A stretch of 64,000 nt of DNA from Klebsiella planticola ATCC 33531 (GCF_000735435.1 NZ_JMPP01000055.1:124001-188000), one strand, 5' to 3'. Numbered from the stretch's first letter, positions 1 to 9,050 are shown. Notes: generated by a model not told the origin, from the letters alone. Numbers and translations: made by a program.

Positions 1-10
1 AGCGTGCGGC

Positions 11-202
11 ATGAACAGAGCCTCTCCCGTTGATTTAAGGAAATGCCTTGAAGCCGCACATGGCCTCGCTCATATCGGTATCCGTTTTGTTCCGATCCCC
101 GTAGCGACAGAGGAAGAGTTCCAGGCCCTGTCTGCCGCGCTTTCACGAAAGCTTGAGCAGATGGCGATTGAAGCTGAAAAGAGCGAAGGCGGTGCAGCAT
201 GA
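11..202 (+). CDS. Small prophage protein, DUF1382-like
   Basis: A 63-residue acidic protein starting MNRASPVDLRK and containing a FVPIPV segment. This resembles the small DUF1382 proteins of lambdoid phages as I recall them; their function is unknown. The body is predicted helical with no membrane segment. Its stop overlaps the next start (ATGA, 199-202), so the two are probably translated together. It lies in the accessory block just before xis and int, consistent with early leftward-operon genes of lambdoid phages. Family assignment is by memory of the motif only. Confidence 0.6.
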   Translation: MNRASPVDLRKCLEAAHGLAHIGIRFVPIPVATEEEFQALSAALSRKLEQMAIEAEKSEGGAA

Positions 203-417
203 GCGCCGAAATCATCGACCAAGCCAACGAATTGGCAGAGCTTCAGCGAGAAGCCGCTATAGCGAAGTATCGCATCGACCATAACGCAGTATCGGCTACT
301 CATTGTGTGGATTGCGGGGAAGGAATACCAGAACGGCGCCGGGAGGCGGTGGCGGGATGTCAGCGCTGCGCCTCCTGTCAGGAAGAGGCTGAAGAACGCG
401 GAAAGCATCGGAGGTGA
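199..417 (+). CDS. DksA/TraR-type C4 zinc-finger protein (prophage)
   Basis: A 72-residue protein with an N-terminal helix (MSAEIIDQANELAELQREAA), then CVDCGEGIP at about residues 37-45 and CQRCASC near 55-61. The paired cysteines separated by about 17 residues form the C4 zinc finger of the DksA/TraR family. Short phage and plasmid members such as TraR bind the RNA polymerase secondary channel and mimic DksA plus ppGpp. This one has the size of TraR and lacks the long coiled coil of DksA. It overlaps the upstream gene by 4 nt. Family membership is well supported; binding to polymerase is inference. Confidence 0.8.
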   Translation: MSAEIIDQANELAELQREAAIAKYRIDHNAVSATHCVDCGEGIPERRREAVAGCQRCASCQEEAEERGKHRR

Positions 418-420
418 CAG

Positions 421-660
421 GTGTTCAAGCTTATTCAGCGCGGCCAGATATTCGCAGACAGCCACGGATGGCCGGTGTTAATCCACAGTAGCGACAGTCA
501 GACGGTGCGCTACTGGCGTCAGGGTCGGATCAACACGGCAAGCATTGACAGATTTAATACCGACTTCGAACCGCTCTCACCCGAAGAGGCGCACCAGATA
601 CGCGCCGAACTGGAGCAGAGTGAGCATATTAAAAAGCTGCGCGCCCAGCGCGCGGCCTGA
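421..660 (+). CDS. Small prophage protein, DUF4222-like, GTG start
   Basis: A 79-residue protein beginning with GTG three bases after the zinc-finger gene, with GGAGGTGACAG upstream as a strong ribosome-binding site. Residues FKLIQRGQIFADSHGWPV and VRYWRQG resemble short phage proteins grouped as DUF4222, whose role is unknown. The C-terminal third is charged and helical. The tight spacing (417 to 421) puts it in the same operon as its neighbours. Family assignment is tentative. Confidence 0.6.
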   Translation: MFKLIQRGQIFADSHGWPVLIHSSDSQTVRYWRQGRINTASIDRFNTDFEPLSPEEAHQIRAELEQSEHIKKLRAQRAA

Positions 661-673
661 TTCAGGAGAGCTT

Positions 674-922
674 ATGAGCGACGTAATTCAACTGGTACCT
701 AACAAGTGGGTTACAGAAAAAAAACTCACAGAAATTACCGGTCTTCGTTCTGGAACAATTGAAAGAGCCAGAAAGAACTCCTGGTTCGTTGGCCGAGAAT
801 ATATGCATGTATCACCTGATGGTGATCCAAACCCGAACAGCCAATGTATGTATAACCTGGAAGCGATAAATCAGTGGATAGAGCGCCAGTCGTCGAAACA
901 GCCAGGTGCTCATTCATGCTGA
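674..922 (+). CDS. Putative excisionase (DUF1233-type)
   Basis: An 82-residue protein starting MSDVIQLVPNKWV at 674, preceded by CAGGAGAGC. The motif WVTEKKLTEITGLRSGTIERA looks like a winged-helix DNA-binding segment, and EGREYMHVSPDG-like and YNLEAINQWIE segments follow. This pattern matches the small excisionases (DUF1233) that sit directly before lambdoid integrases of the Rac and Gifsy type. An upstream ATG at 545 in the same frame would overlap the previous gene by 116 nt and has no family support, so 674 is preferred. Expected role: recombination directionality factor that bends att DNA and favours excision by the adjacent integrase. Confidence 0.75.
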   Translation: MSDVIQLVPNKWVTEKKLTEITGLRSGTIERARKNSWFVGREYMHVSPDGDPNPNSQCMYNLEAINQWIERQSSKQPGAHSC

Positions 923-964
923 AAGCGATATTCTTAACATGCTCTTGGGCGCTGGGGAGGAAGA

Positions 965-2254
965 ATGGCTAAACCGTCATATCCAACTGGCGTTGAGAAC
1001 CATGGCGGATCGCTTCGCATATGGTTCATTTATCAGGGTGTCAGGGTTAGGGAAAACCTTGGCGTTCCTGACACACCAAAAAACAGAAAGACAGCTGGCG
1101 AGCTAAGAAGCTCAGTATGTTTCGCAATCAAAATGGGAAACTTCAACTATGCCAGCCAGTTTCCTGAGTCTCAAAACTTGAAAAAATTCGGGGTTGAGAA
1201 AAAGGAAATAACAGTAAGCGAAATCGCTGAGAAATGGCTTGAGCTCAAACGTATTGAGATGAGCAGCAACGGATTTGTGGGTTATGAGTCCATTGTCAAA
1301 AACATGGTGCCAAGGATTGGCGGTGACAGGTTCATTTCCTCAGTAAACAGAGAGGATTTGCTGATTATCAGGAAGGAGCTTCTGACCGGGTGGAAAGTGC
1401 CTAAAAAAGGGCATAAACCATCAAAGGGAAGAACGGTACCCACTGTTAACAACTATATGACCACTATTTCAGGAATGTTCAGTTTTGCTGTAGCGAGTGG
1501 GTACACGGCAGAAAACCCGTTTAACGGTATATCAGCTTTGACAAGAAGTCGCCCAGATCCCGACCCTCTTTCGAGAGATGAGTTTTTGAGGCTTCTTGAT
1601 AGCTGCAAGCACACTCAGATCAGGAACATCTGGGCCCTGGCAGTGTACACCGGCATTCGTCATGGAGAGCTGGTTTCACTGGCCTGGGAGGATATCGACC
1701 TGAAAGCGGGAACGATGATGATCAGGAGGAACTTTACGCCGACAAATGAATTTACCATGCCAAAAACTAAAGCTGGAACGAACAGGGTTGTTTTCCTCAT
1801 TGAACCAGCAATAGAAGCACTCCGCAGCCAGGCAGAGATGACAAGGTTTGGTAAACAGCATGAAGTAGAAGTAAACCTACGGGAGTATGGGAGAAAGGAA
1901 AAGCACGAATGTACGTTTGTGTTTGATCCGCGACTAACCGGGCGAAACTACCTTGCAGGTGACCATTATGCAGTCGGGTCGATAAAGAAAATTTGGGATG
2001 CTCATATTAAGCGCGCCGGCCTTCGACACCGGAACGCTTATCAGACGAGACACACTTATGCTTGCTGGTCTCTGTCAGCCGGAGCAAACCCGAACTTCAT
2101 CGCCACACAAATGGGTCATGCCGATGCACAGATGGTTTACAAGGTTTATGGAAAATGGATGGCGGAAAAAAACACGGAGCAGGTGGCGCTTTTGAACCAG
2201 AAACTATCCGATTTTGCCCCATCCCTGCCCCATGATGAAGTGATGAATGGATAA
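965..2254 (+). CDS. int: Prophage tyrosine integrase
   Basis: A 429-residue site-specific recombinase. The N-terminus (PTGVENHGGSLRIWF) is the arm-type DNA-binding domain seen in Rac and Gifsy-type integrases, residues about 80-185 form the SAM-like core-binding domain, and the catalytic domain follows. Catalytic residues visible are R232 (YTGIRHGE), R362 (YQTRHTYA), H385 (MGHADAQ) and the likely nucleophile Y395 (VYGKW). The usual first His of box II is Tyr359, as I recall for this subgroup. Start at 965 has GGGAGGAAG upstream. It ends 259 bp before pncB and reads toward it, so the attachment site should lie between the two genes. The gene looks intact. Confidence 0.93.
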   Translation: MAKPSYPTGVENHGGSLRIWFIYQGVRVRENLGVPDTPKNRKTAGELRSSVCFAIKMGNFNYASQFPESQNLKKFGVEKKEITVSEIAEKWLELKRIEMSSNGFVGYESIVKNMVPRIGGDRFISSVNREDLLIIRKELLTGWKVPKKGHKPSKGRTVPTVNNYMTTISGMFSFAVASGYTAENPFNGISALTRSRPDPDPLSRDEFLRLLDSCKHTQIRNIWALAVYTGIRHGELVSLAWEDIDLKAGTMMIRRNFTPTNEFTMPKTKAGTNRVVFLIEPAIEALRSQAEMTRFGKQHEVEVNLREYGRKEKHECTFVFDPRLTGRNYLAGDHYAVGSIKKIWDAHIKRAGLRHRNAYQTRHTYACWSLSAGANPNFIATQMGHADAQMVYKVYGKWMAEKNTEQVALLNQKLSDFAPSLPHDEVMNG

Positions 2255-2271
2255 TATATTGTTATATCATT

Positions 2272-2294
2272 ATGTTACATACCAACATGCTACA
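2272..2294 (+). repeat. Short direct repeat beyond int, possible arm-type site
   Basis: ATGTTACAT (2272-2280) and ATGCTACAT (2286-2294) are two near-identical 9-bp copies 14 bp apart, just after the integrase stop. Integrase arm-binding sites in temperate phages often look like this and lie between int and the att core. No experimental or comparative support is available here. Confidence 0.35.
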
Positions 2295-2341
2295 TATTGA
2301 TAACACAAGAGGCACGAAATGCGCTCGACCCGGTGCAAAGC

Positions 2342-2374
2342 TTGTGGTGTGATCCCTGTTCAATATATTAAACT
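2342..2374 (+). promoter_or_regulatory. Putative pncB promoter with NadR-like box
   Basis: TTGTGG (2342-2347), a 16-bp spacer and TATATT (2364-2369) form a plausible sigma70 promoter. Overlapping the -10 is TGTTCA-N6-TAAACT (2357-2374), differing at one base per arm from the NadR box TGTTTA-N6-TAAACA. NadR represses NAD biosynthesis and salvage genes, including pncB, in enterics. The overlap fits simple repression. The leader to pncB would be about 140 nt. Confidence 0.6.
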
Positions 2375-2418
2375 AGGCCTCGCAAATGACCGTCAGCGTC
2401 GCCATCGACCGTCACTGC

Positions 2419-2447
2419 GGGACAGAGTCGGGTAATAAAGGTATACT
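2419..2447 (+). promoter_or_regulatory. Second possible pncB promoter
   Basis: GGGACA (2419-2424), 17-bp spacer, TATACT (2442-2447). The -10 is good and the -35 partial. It lies downstream of the NadR-like box, so it would escape that operator unless the main start is upstream. Which promoter is used cannot be told from sequence. Confidence 0.35.
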
Positions 2448-2513
2448 CCGCCTCCTTTTTTCTGCTTCGGTTTTTGATGGAAACGCTCCAGTGAGAGGAC
2501 GCTACTGCGCACC

Positions 2514-3716
2514 ATGACACAATTCACTTCTCCTGTACTGCACTCGCTGCTCGATACGGACGCCTACAAGCTGCACATGCAGCAGGCTGTCTTCCACCGC
2601 TACGGCGATGTACACGTTGCGGCGGAGTTCCGCTGCCGCGGGGACGATCTGCTCGGGATCTACGCCGACGCAATTCGCGAGCAGGTTGAAACCATGCGCG
2701 ACCTGAAGCTGCAGGACGATGAATATCACTGGTTGTCTACCCTGCCGTTCTTTTCCCAGGATTATCTCGACTGGCTACGCGACTTCCGTTATGACCCGGG
2801 CCAGGTCACCGTCAACAATGAAAACGGCAAGCTGAATATTCGCCTGTCCGGTCCATGGCGTGAAGTCATCATGTGGGAAGTTCCGCTGCTGGCGGTGATT
2901 AGCGAGCTGGTCCATCATTATCGCTCGCCGGAAATCAGCGTCGATTTAGCGCTGGAAACCCTCGAACACAAGCTGGCTGATTTTGCGCAACTCACCGCCG
3001 ACCTCGATCTCAGCCACTTCCGTCTGATGGACTTCGGCACCCGCCGTCGCTTCTCGCGTGAAGTGCAGCAGGCCATCGTCGAACGTCTGCAGCAGGAGCC
3101 GTGGTTTATCGGTACCAGCAACTACGATCTGGCTCGCCGTCTTCATCTGACGCCAATGGGCACTCAGGCGCATGAATGGTTCCAGGCGCATCAGCAAATC
3201 AGCCCCAGTTTAGCCAACAGCCAGCGCGCGGCGCTGGCAGCCTGGCTGGAAGAGTATCCTGACAAACTCGGCATCGCCCTCACCGACTGCATTACCATGG
3301 ACGCTTTCCTGCGCGATTTCGGCCCGGAGTTTGCCAGCCGCTACCAGGGGCTGCGCCACGATTCCGGCGACCCTGTCGAGTGGGGCGAAAAAGCCATCGC
3401 GCATTACCAGAAGCTGGGGATCGACCCCATGAGTAAAGTGCTGGTCTTTTCCGATAACCTCGATCTGGCAAAAGCCGTCGATCTCTATCGCCACTTCTCT
3501 TCGCGGGTCAATCTGAGCTTCGGCATTGGTACGCGTTTAACCTGCGACATTCCACAGGTTAAACCGCTAAACATCGTGATAAAGCTGGTGGAATGTAACG
3601 GTAAGCCGGTCGCGAAGCTCTCCGACAGCCCGGGGAAAACTATCTGCCACGACAAGGCGTTTGTCCGGGCACTGCGTAAAGCCTTTGACCTTCCGCCGGT
3701 GAAAAAGGCCAGTTAA
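2514..3716 (+). CDS. pncB: Nicotinate phosphoribosyltransferase
   Basis: A 400-residue cytosolic enzyme of NAD salvage: nicotinate plus PRPP gives nicotinate mononucleotide, with ATP hydrolysis driving the reaction. Full family length. His220 in MGTQAHEWF corresponds to the autophosphorylated histidine of the Salmonella enzyme (His219 without the initiator Met), and GLRHDSGDP is the conserved phosphate-binding region. It is monocistronic, with a NadR-like box upstream and a terminator at 3735. In E. coli pncB is divergent from pepN; here the prophage sits immediately upstream in that intergenic position. Confidence 0.97.
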   Translation: MTQFTSPVLHSLLDTDAYKLHMQQAVFHRYGDVHVAAEFRCRGDDLLGIYADAIREQVETMRDLKLQDDEYHWLSTLPFFSQDYLDWLRDFRYDPGQVTVNNENGKLNIRLSGPWREVIMWEVPLLAVISELVHHYRSPEISVDLALETLEHKLADFAQLTADLDLSHFRLMDFGTRRRFSREVQQAIVERLQQEPWFIGTSNYDLARRLHLTPMGTQAHEWFQAHQQISPSLANSQRAALAAWLEEYPDKLGIALTDCITMDAFLRDFGPEFASRYQGLRHDSGDPVEWGEKAIAHYQKLGIDPMSKVLVFSDNLDLAKAVDLYRHFSSRVNLSFGIGTRLTCDIPQVKPLNIVIKLVECNGKPVAKLSDSPGKTICHDKAFVRALRKAFDLPPVKKAS

Positions 3717-3734
3717 TCACCACATTCATCATCG

Positions 3735-3762
3735 CAAGGAGCCGCTCTGGCTCCTTGTTCTT
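3735..3762 (+). terminator. pncB terminator
   Basis: Perfect 9-bp stem CAAGGAGCC / GGCTCCTTG with a 5-nt loop, followed by TTCTTTATTT. Lies 18 bp after the pncB stop. Confidence 0.8.
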
Positions 3763-3803
3763 TATTTATTTCCGAAAACTCCCCTTGATGGTGCGAAATC
3801 TGC

Positions 3804-3831
3804 TTGTCTGATGGAAGATGACAGGTAACAT
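3804..3831 (+). promoter_or_regulatory. Putative asnS promoter
   Basis: TTGTCT (3804-3809), 16-bp spacer, TAACAT (3826-3831), 63 bp before the asnS start. Only promoter-like pair seen in this 177-bp gap. Confidence 0.4.
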
Positions 3832-3836
3832 AGATA

Positions 3837-3867
3837 TCCCCCATTATCGGGGGAAACAGATTTTTTT
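3837..3867 (+). promoter_or_regulatory. Hairpin and T-run in asnS leader
   Basis: TCCCCC (3837-3842) and GGGGGA (3849-3854) form a 6-bp stem with a 6-nt loop, followed after 6 nt by seven T residues. It sits between the putative promoter and the start codon, so it could be a weak intrinsic terminator or a leader structure. No leader peptide is evident. Confidence 0.35.
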
Positions 3868-3893
3868 ATTGGACTACGAATAGAGAGACTATT

Positions 3894-5294
3894 ATGAGCG
3901 TTGTGCCTGTAGCCGACGTACTCCAGGGCCGTGTTGCCGTTGACAGCGAAGTCACCGTGCGCGGATGGGTACGTACCCGCCGAGATTCAAAAGCTGGCTT
4001 TTCCTTCCTGGCCGTCTATGACGGTTCCTGCTTTGATCCTGTACAGGCCGTTATTAATAATTCTCTGCCCAATTACAATCAGGAAGTGCTGCGCCTGACC
4101 ACCGGCTGCTCGGTCGTCATTACGGGTAAAATCGTGGCATCTCAAGGCCAGGGTCAAAGTTTTGAAATCCAGGCCAGCCACGTTGAAGTGACAGGTTGGG
4201 TAGAAGATCCGGATACCTATCCGATGGCCGCTAAGCGTCACAGCATCGAGTATCTGCGTGAAGTTGCGCACCTGCGTCCGCGTACCAACCTGATTGGCGC
4301 GGTCGCCCGCGTGCGTCATACCCTGGCACAAGCGCTGCATCGCTTCTTTGATGAGCAGGGCTTCTTCTGGGTTTCCACGCCGCTGATTACCGCCTCCGAT
4401 ACCGAGGGCGCGGGTGAAATGTTCCGTGTCTCCACGCTGGATCTGGAAAACCTGCCGCGTAACGATCAGGGCAAAGTAGATTTCGATAAAGACTTCTTTG
4501 GTAAAGAGTCGTTCCTGACCGTATCCGGCCAGTTGAACGGTGAGACCTATGCCTGTGCGCTGTCTAAAATCTACACCTTTGGCCCAACCTTCCGCGCCGA
4601 AAACTCCAACACCAGCCGCCACCTCGCGGAATTCTGGATGCTGGAACCGGAAGTCGCGTTTGCCAACCTGAACGACGTCGCAGGCCTGGCGGAAGCCATG
4701 CTGAAATACGTCTTCAAGGCGGTACTGGAAGAACGCGCGGACGATATGAAGTTCTTTGCCGAGCGCGTGGACAAAGAAGCCGTTTCCCGTCTGGAGCGCT
4801 TTATTGATGCCGACTTCGCTCAGGTCGATTACACCGACGCCGTCACCATTCTGGAAAACTGCGGTAAGCAGTTTGAAAACCCGGTTTACTGGGGCGTGGA
4901 CCTCTCTTCCGAGCACGAGCGCTACCTGGCTGAAGAACACTTCAAAGCGCCGGTCGTCGTGAAAAACTATCCGAAAGACATTAAGGCGTTCTATATGCGC
5001 CTTAATGAAGACGGTAAAACCGTCGCCGCCATGGACGTTCTGGCGCCTGGCATCGGTGAAATCATCGGGGGTTCCCAGCGTGAAGAGCGCCTGGATGTGC
5101 TTGACGCGCGTATGGCGGAGATGGGTCTTAATAAAGAAGACTACTGGTGGTACCGCGACCTGCGTCGTTACGGCACCGTACCGCACTCCGGCTTTGGCCT
5201 GGGCTTTGAGCGTCTGATCGCCTATGTCACCGGCGTACAAAACGTGCGTGATGTGATCCCGTTCCCGCGGACTCCACGCAACGCCACATTCTGA
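3894..5294 (+). CDS. asnS: Asparaginyl-tRNA synthetase
   Basis: A 466-residue class IIb aminoacyl-tRNA synthetase that charges tRNA-Asn with asparagine in the cytosol. Residues about 1-110 form the OB-fold anticodon-binding domain. The catalytic domain shows motif 2 around residues 230-252 ([21 protein letters not shown] region) and motif 3 near 433-443 ([10 protein letters not shown]). The length equals that of the E. coli enzyme. The start is preceded by AGAGAGACT, an adequate ribosome-binding site. Monocistronic, with a strong terminator at 5317. Confidence 0.98.
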   Translation: MSVVPVADVLQGRVAVDSEVTVRGWVRTRRDSKAGFSFLAVYDGSCFDPVQAVINNSLPNYNQEVLRLTTGCSVVITGKIVASQGQGQSFEIQASHVEVTGWVEDPDTYPMAAKRHSIEYLREVAHLRPRTNLIGAVARVRHTLAQALHRFFDEQGFFWVSTPLITASDTEGAGEMFRVSTLDLENLPRNDQGKVDFDKDFFGKESFLTVSGQLNGETYACALSKIYTFGPTFRAENSNTSRHLAEFWMLEPEVAFANLNDVAGLAEAMLKYVFKAVLEERADDMKFFAERVDKEAVSRLERFIDADFAQVDYTDAVTILENCGKQFENPVYWGVDLSSEHERYLAEEHFKAPVVVKNYPKDIKAFYMRLNEDGKTVAAMDVLAPGIGEIIGGSQREERLDVLDARMAEMGLNKEDYWWYRDLRRYGTVPHSGFGLGFERLIAYVTGVQNVRDVIPFPRTPRNATF

Positions 5295-5316
5295 TTAATT
5301 TTTCTTATCATTGCCG

Positions 5317-5343
5317 AAGGCCAGCGTAAGCTGGCCTTTTTTT
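5317..5343 (+). terminator. asnS terminator
   Basis: AAGGCCAGC / GCTGGCCTT perfect 9-bp stem with GTAA loop and a run of seven T residues. Confidence 0.92.
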
Positions 5344-5870
5344 ATGTCAGGCTCTGTTAATGAATATCAAGAAATTTAAACATCAACCCTTCCAGTTCAC
5401 ATTTATGTTACTCACTATTACGACTTCTTCTCATCCCGCAAACCGCACCTTATGTTCATTCATCGACGAAATGCCTGATAATTTTGTTCATTTTTTAACC
5501 TCACGCAGCACAAGATGTAAAGACAAATGCTGAGCGAAAAAAAAGCGAAATGCAGACATAAAATGCACAAATGGGTCTTTATCTAAATTAATCATAATTA
5601 ATTCATATAGATATATATGGTCTGTTTGTTTTACGAGCAAAGTGGAACGGAATTTTGATTGAGTTCACAAAGTTCCAGAAAATACACATTTAGTTACATA
5701 CTTTTTCTTATTGTTACTCATATGCGACATTGGTAGCATTTTCCGGCTAGCGAAACGCTGGCGCGGATGGAAAGATGCCTTCAGACACCAAACTATCATC
5801 AATAGTTCTGTAAATTTTTATTGACGGAATTTATTGGCGGCAGTGGCAAGTGTTCATATAAAAAATATTA
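5344..5870 (+). promoter_or_regulatory. ompF regulatory region with OmpR-like sites
   Basis: A 527-bp AT-rich region without a gene. OmpR-like half sites GTTACA (5693-5698) and GTTACT (5713-5718) are 20 bp apart, as in the tandem OmpR sites upstream of E. coli ompF. TAGCAT (5734-5739) is the likely -10, placing the RNA start near 5746 and giving a leader of about 140 nt. From about 5755 the leader closely follows the E. coli ompF leader as I remember it. OmpR phosphorylated by EnvZ would control porin level with osmolarity. The A/T tracts at 5570-5625 may bind IHF or H-NS; that part is inference. Confidence 0.7.
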
Positions 5871-5898
5871 ATGAGGGTAATAAATAATGATGAAGCGC
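5871..5898 (+). promoter_or_regulatory. ompF translation start region, MicF pairing target
   Basis: Contains the ribosome-binding site GAGGG (5873-5877), GTAATAAATA and the start codon with GATGAAGCGC. This matches the stretch of E. coli ompF mRNA that pairs with the small RNA MicF, which blocks ribosome loading. The micF gene itself is not in the window. Confidence 0.65.
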
Positions 5899-6969
5899 AA
5901 TATTCTGGCAGTGGTAATCCCTGCCCTGCTGGTAGCCGGCGCAGCTAACGCTGCAGAAATCTATAACAAAAACGGCAACAAACTGGACTTCTACGGGAAA
6001 ATGGTTGGTGAGCACGTCTGGACCACCAATGGTGACACCAACAGCAGCGACACCACCTATGCACGTATCGGCCTGAAAGGCGAAACCCAGATCAACGATC
6101 AGCTGACCGGTTACGGCCAGTGGGAATACAACATGGATGCGTCCAACGTTGAAGGTTCCCAGGGTACCAAAACTCGTCTGGCCTTCGCGGGTCTGAAAGC
6201 GGGTGAATACGGTTCATTCGACTACGGCCGTAACTACGGTGCTATCTACGACGTTGAATCCGCAACCGATATGCTGGTTGAGTGGGGCGGCGACGGCTGG
6301 AACTACACCGACAACTTCATGACCGGTCGTACCAACGGCGTAGCGACCTACCGTAACTCTGACTTCTTTGGTCTGGTTGACGGTCTGAGCTTCGCGCTGC
6401 AGTACCAGGGTAAAAACGACAGCAGCCGTGCTATCCAGAAACAAAACGGCGACGGCGTCAGCACCTCTGCGACCTATGCATTTGACAACGGTGTCGCGCT
6501 GTCTGCAGGTTACGCCTCTTCTAACCGCAGCGTCGCACAGAAAGCTGACGGTAACGGCGACAAAGCTGAAGCATGGGCAACCTCCGCTAAGTACGATGCC
6601 AACAACATCTACGCAGCAGTCATGTACTCTCAGACCTACAACATGACCCCGGAAAACCAGGCGAACTACTTCGCTGGCAAAACTCAGAACTTCGAAGCCG
6701 TTGCTCAGTATCAGTTCGACTTCGGTCTGCGTCCGTCCATCGGCTACGTTCAGACTAAAGGTAAAAACCTGCAGGGTCGTACCGGTTTCTCCGGCGGCGA
6801 TGCTGACCTGGTTAAATACATCGAAGTGGGTACCTGGTACTACTTCAACAAGAACATGAACGTCTACGCAGCATACAAATTCAACCTGCTGGACGACAAC
6901 AGCTATACCGAAACTGCTAAAGTGGCCACCGATGACCAGGCTGCAGTCGGTATCGTTTACCAGTTCTAA
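5887..6969 (+). CDS. ompF: Outer-membrane porin OmpF (OmpK35 type)
   Basis: A 360-residue trimeric general porin passing small hydrophilic solutes, including beta-lactams, across the outer membrane. A 22-residue signal peptide ends ANA before [16 protein letters not shown], the usual mature start. The 16-strand barrel ends in the C-terminal GIVYQF with terminal Phe, needed for BAM assembly. Loop 3 is in the region of [11 protein letters not shown]. The protein resembles Klebsiella OmpK35/Omp35 more than E. coli OmpF. The frame is complete with no premature stop, so this strain should be porin-positive at this locus. Regulated by OmpR and probably MicF (see upstream sites). Confidence 0.96.
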   Translation: MMKRNILAVVIPALLVAGAANAAEIYNKNGNKLDFYGKMVGEHVWTTNGDTNSSDTTYARIGLKGETQINDQLTGYGQWEYNMDASNVEGSQGTKTRLAFAGLKAGEYGSFDYGRNYGAIYDVESATDMLVEWGGDGWNYTDNFMTGRTNGVATYRNSDFFGLVDGLSFALQYQGKNDSSRAIQKQNGDGVSTSATYAFDNGVALSAGYASSNRSVAQKADGNGDKAEAWATSAKYDANNIYAAVMYSQTYNMTPENQANYFAGKTQNFEAVAQYQFDFGLRPSIGYVQTKGKNLQGRTGFSGGDADLVKYIEVGTWYYFNKNMNVYAAYKFNLLDDNSYTETAKVATDDQAAVGIVYQF

Positions 6970-6998
6970 TCAGTACACCCCTTCGTGATATGCCTAAA

Positions 6999-7023
6999 AA
7001 GCAGGACTTCGGTCCTGCTTTTC
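6999..7023 (+). terminator. ompF terminator
   Basis: AAGCAGGAC / GTCCTGCTT stem with a TTCG tetraloop followed by TTCT. Confidence 0.88.
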
Positions 7024-7152
7024 TACATTACTAAGATAAAGATCGTAACTTTCGAAAACCTTCTCGCTTTTTGTCGCAAACGGTTGGCAATTTGTAAATC
7101 TCCCGTTACCCTGATAGCGAAATCCCCTCAGTAATCACAATGGAACCTCGTC

Positions 7153-8343
7153 ATGTTTGAGAACATTACTGCCGCCCCTGCCGACCCCATTTTAGGACTG
7201 GCCGATCTGTTTCGTGCCGATGACCGCCCGACTAAAATTAACCTCGGGATTGGTGTTTACAAAGATGAAACGGGTAAAACCCCGGTCCTGACCAGCGTTA
7301 AAAAAGCAGAACAGTATCTGCTGGAAAATGAAACCACAAAAAACTATCTGGGTATCGACGGTATTGCGGAATTTGGTCGCTGCACCCAGGAACTGCTGTT
7401 CGGTAAAGGAAGCGCCATCATCAGCGATAAGCGCGCACGTACCGCCCAAACCCCTGGCGGCACCGGCGCCCTGCGCGTTGCCGCTGACTTCCTGGCGAAG
7501 AACACCGCAGTAAAACGCGTCTGGGTAAGCAACCCGAGCTGGCCGAACCACAAAAGCGTCTTTAATTCCGCTGGTCTGGAAGTTCGCGAATATGCCTATT
7601 ACGATGCGGCCAACCATACCCTCGACTTCGACGGTATGCTGGCAAGCCTCAATGAAGCCCAGGCGGGTGACGTGGTTCTGTTCCATGGCTGCTGCCATAA
7701 CCCAACCGGTATCGATCCTACGCTGGAGCAGTGGCAGCAGCTGGCGCAGCTGTCCGTTGAAAAAGGCTGGCTGCCGCTGTTCGACTTCGCCTACCAGGGC
7801 TTTGCCCGTGGTCTGGAAGAAGATGCCGAAGGTCTGCGCGCGTTCGTTGCGCTGCATAAAGAGCTGCTGGTTGCGAGCTCCTACTCGAAGAACTTTGGCC
7901 TGTACAACGAACGCGTGGGTGCCTGCACGCTGGTTGCGGCAGATGCCGAGACCGTTGACCGCGCCTTCACTCAGATGAAGTCGGCAATTCGTGCGAACTA
8001 CTCCAACCCGCCTGCGCACGGTGCGTCGGTGGTGGCGACGATTCTCAGCAACGATGCACTGCGTGCTATCTGGGAACAAGAGCTGACCGATATGCGCCAG
8101 CGTATTCAGCGTATGCGTCTGCTGTTCGTCAATACCCTGCAGGAAAAAGGGGCCAGCCGCGACTTCTCTTTCATCATCAAGCAAAACGGCATGTTCTCGT
8201 TCAGCGGCCTGACCAAAGAGCAGGTGCTGCGTCTGCGTGAAGAGTTCGCGGTTTACGCCGTGGCTTCCGGACGTATTAACGTTGCGGGCATGACGCCAGA
8301 TAATATGGCGCCACTGTGTGAAGCGATTGTCGCCGTGCTGTAA
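7153..8343 (+). CDS. aspC: Aspartate aminotransferase
   Basis: A 396-residue cytosolic class I aminotransferase: aspartate plus 2-oxoglutarate to oxaloacetate plus glutamate; it also acts on aromatic amino acids. PLP-binding Lys246 lies in [14 protein letters not shown]. Asn183 (HNPTG), Asp211 (FDFAYQG) and the carboxylate-binding Arg374 (SGRINVAG) are present. Length matches E. coli AspC. Monocistronic, ending at a terminator shared with the convergent gloC. Confidence 0.98.
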   Translation: MFENITAAPADPILGLADLFRADDRPTKINLGIGVYKDETGKTPVLTSVKKAEQYLLENETTKNYLGIDGIAEFGRCTQELLFGKGSAIISDKRARTAQTPGGTGALRVAADFLAKNTAVKRVWVSNPSWPNHKSVFNSAGLEVREYAYYDAANHTLDFDGMLASLNEAQAGDVVLFHGCCHNPTGIDPTLEQWQQLAQLSVEKGWLPLFDFAYQGFARGLEEDAEGLRAFVALHKELLVASSYSKNFGLYNERVGACTLVAADAETVDRAFTQMKSAIRANYSNPPAHGASVVATILSNDALRAIWEQELTDMRQRIQRMRLLFVNTLQEKGASRDFSFIIKQNGMFSFSGLTKEQVLRLREEFAVYAVASGRINVAGMTPDNMAPLCEAIVAVL

Positions 8344-8356
8344 TCTCGCAGCCGAC

Positions 8357-8385
8357 AAAAAAAGGCCGCTTCCGCGGCCTTTTTT
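8357..8385. terminator. Bidirectional terminator between aspC and gloC
   Basis: GGCCGC / GCGGCC stem with TTCC loop, flanked by seven A residues on the left and six T residues on the right, so it can stop transcription from both convergent genes. Confidence 0.92.
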
Positions 8386-8402
8386 ATATCCCGTCACGGT
8401 GA

Positions 8403-9050
8403 TTACCAGACGGGCATTTCATCCTGCAGGAAAGGATTGTGCAGACGCTCATAGCCCAGCGTCGACATCGGCCCGTGACCGGGAATAAACGTCACGTCAT
8501 CACCCAAAGGCAATAACTTACGTTTAATCGCATCAATCAGCTGACCGTGATCGCCGCGCGGGAAATCGCTGCGCCCAACGCCACCTTTAAAAATCACATC
8601 GCCGGAAATCAGCAGCCGGGAAGCATCATCAAAAAAGACCACGTGTCCTGGCGTATGCCCGGGACAGTGCAGCACCTGCAGAGAAATGTTCCCCACGCTG
8701 ACGACGTCGCCTTCATTGAGCCAGCGGTCCGGCTGCAACGGCTGGCAATCCTCCAGACCAAACATCCGGCTTTGCGCCGGCAGACCTTCCAGCCAGAACT
8801 CATCTTCTTTTTCCGGTCCGATAATCGGCACGCCATAGTGTTGTGCCAGTTCGGCCGCCGCACCAACGTGATCGAGATGACCGTGGGTGAGCAAAATCTG
8901 CATCAGGCTGACGCCTGCTGCCGCAACTTCCTGTTTGATTCGCTCAGCGTCACCGCCGGGATCGACCAACGCGGCGAGCCTGGTTTGCTCGCACCAGATT
9001 AAAGAACAGTTCTGAGCGAACGCGGTAACCGGAATAATACGATAGTTCAT
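8403..9050 (-). CDS. gloC: Glyoxalase II, short form
   Basis: A 215-residue metallo-beta-lactamase-fold hydrolase (YcbL) that cleaves S-lactoylglutathione to lactate and glutathione in methylglyoxal detoxification. The metal-binding THGHLDH motif is at residues 55-61, with further ligands in [15 protein letters not shown] and IPGHGP. The start at 9050 (MNYRIIPV) is preceded by AAGGAGCATC; the longer frame to 9101 has no family support. Lies downstream of mepK on the same strand. Confidence 0.93.
   Translation of the reverse strand: MNYRIIPVTAFAQNCSLIWCEQTRLAALVDPGGDAERIKQEVAAAGVSLMQILLTHGHLDHVGAAAELAQHYGVPIIGPEKEDEFWLEGLPAQSRMFGLEDCQPLQPDRWLNEGDVVSVGNISLQVLHCPGHTPGHVVFFDDASRLLISGDVIFKGGVGRSDFPRGDHGQLIDAIKRKLLPLGDDVTFIPGHGPMSTLGYERLHNPFLQDEMPVW

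Noticed and set aside
3987-5240. 417-codon frame antisense to asnS, and similarly 7192-8397 (antisense to aspC) and 29408-30547 (antisense to rpsA)
   Set aside because: All mirror highly expressed genes whose codon bias removes stops from the opposite frame.
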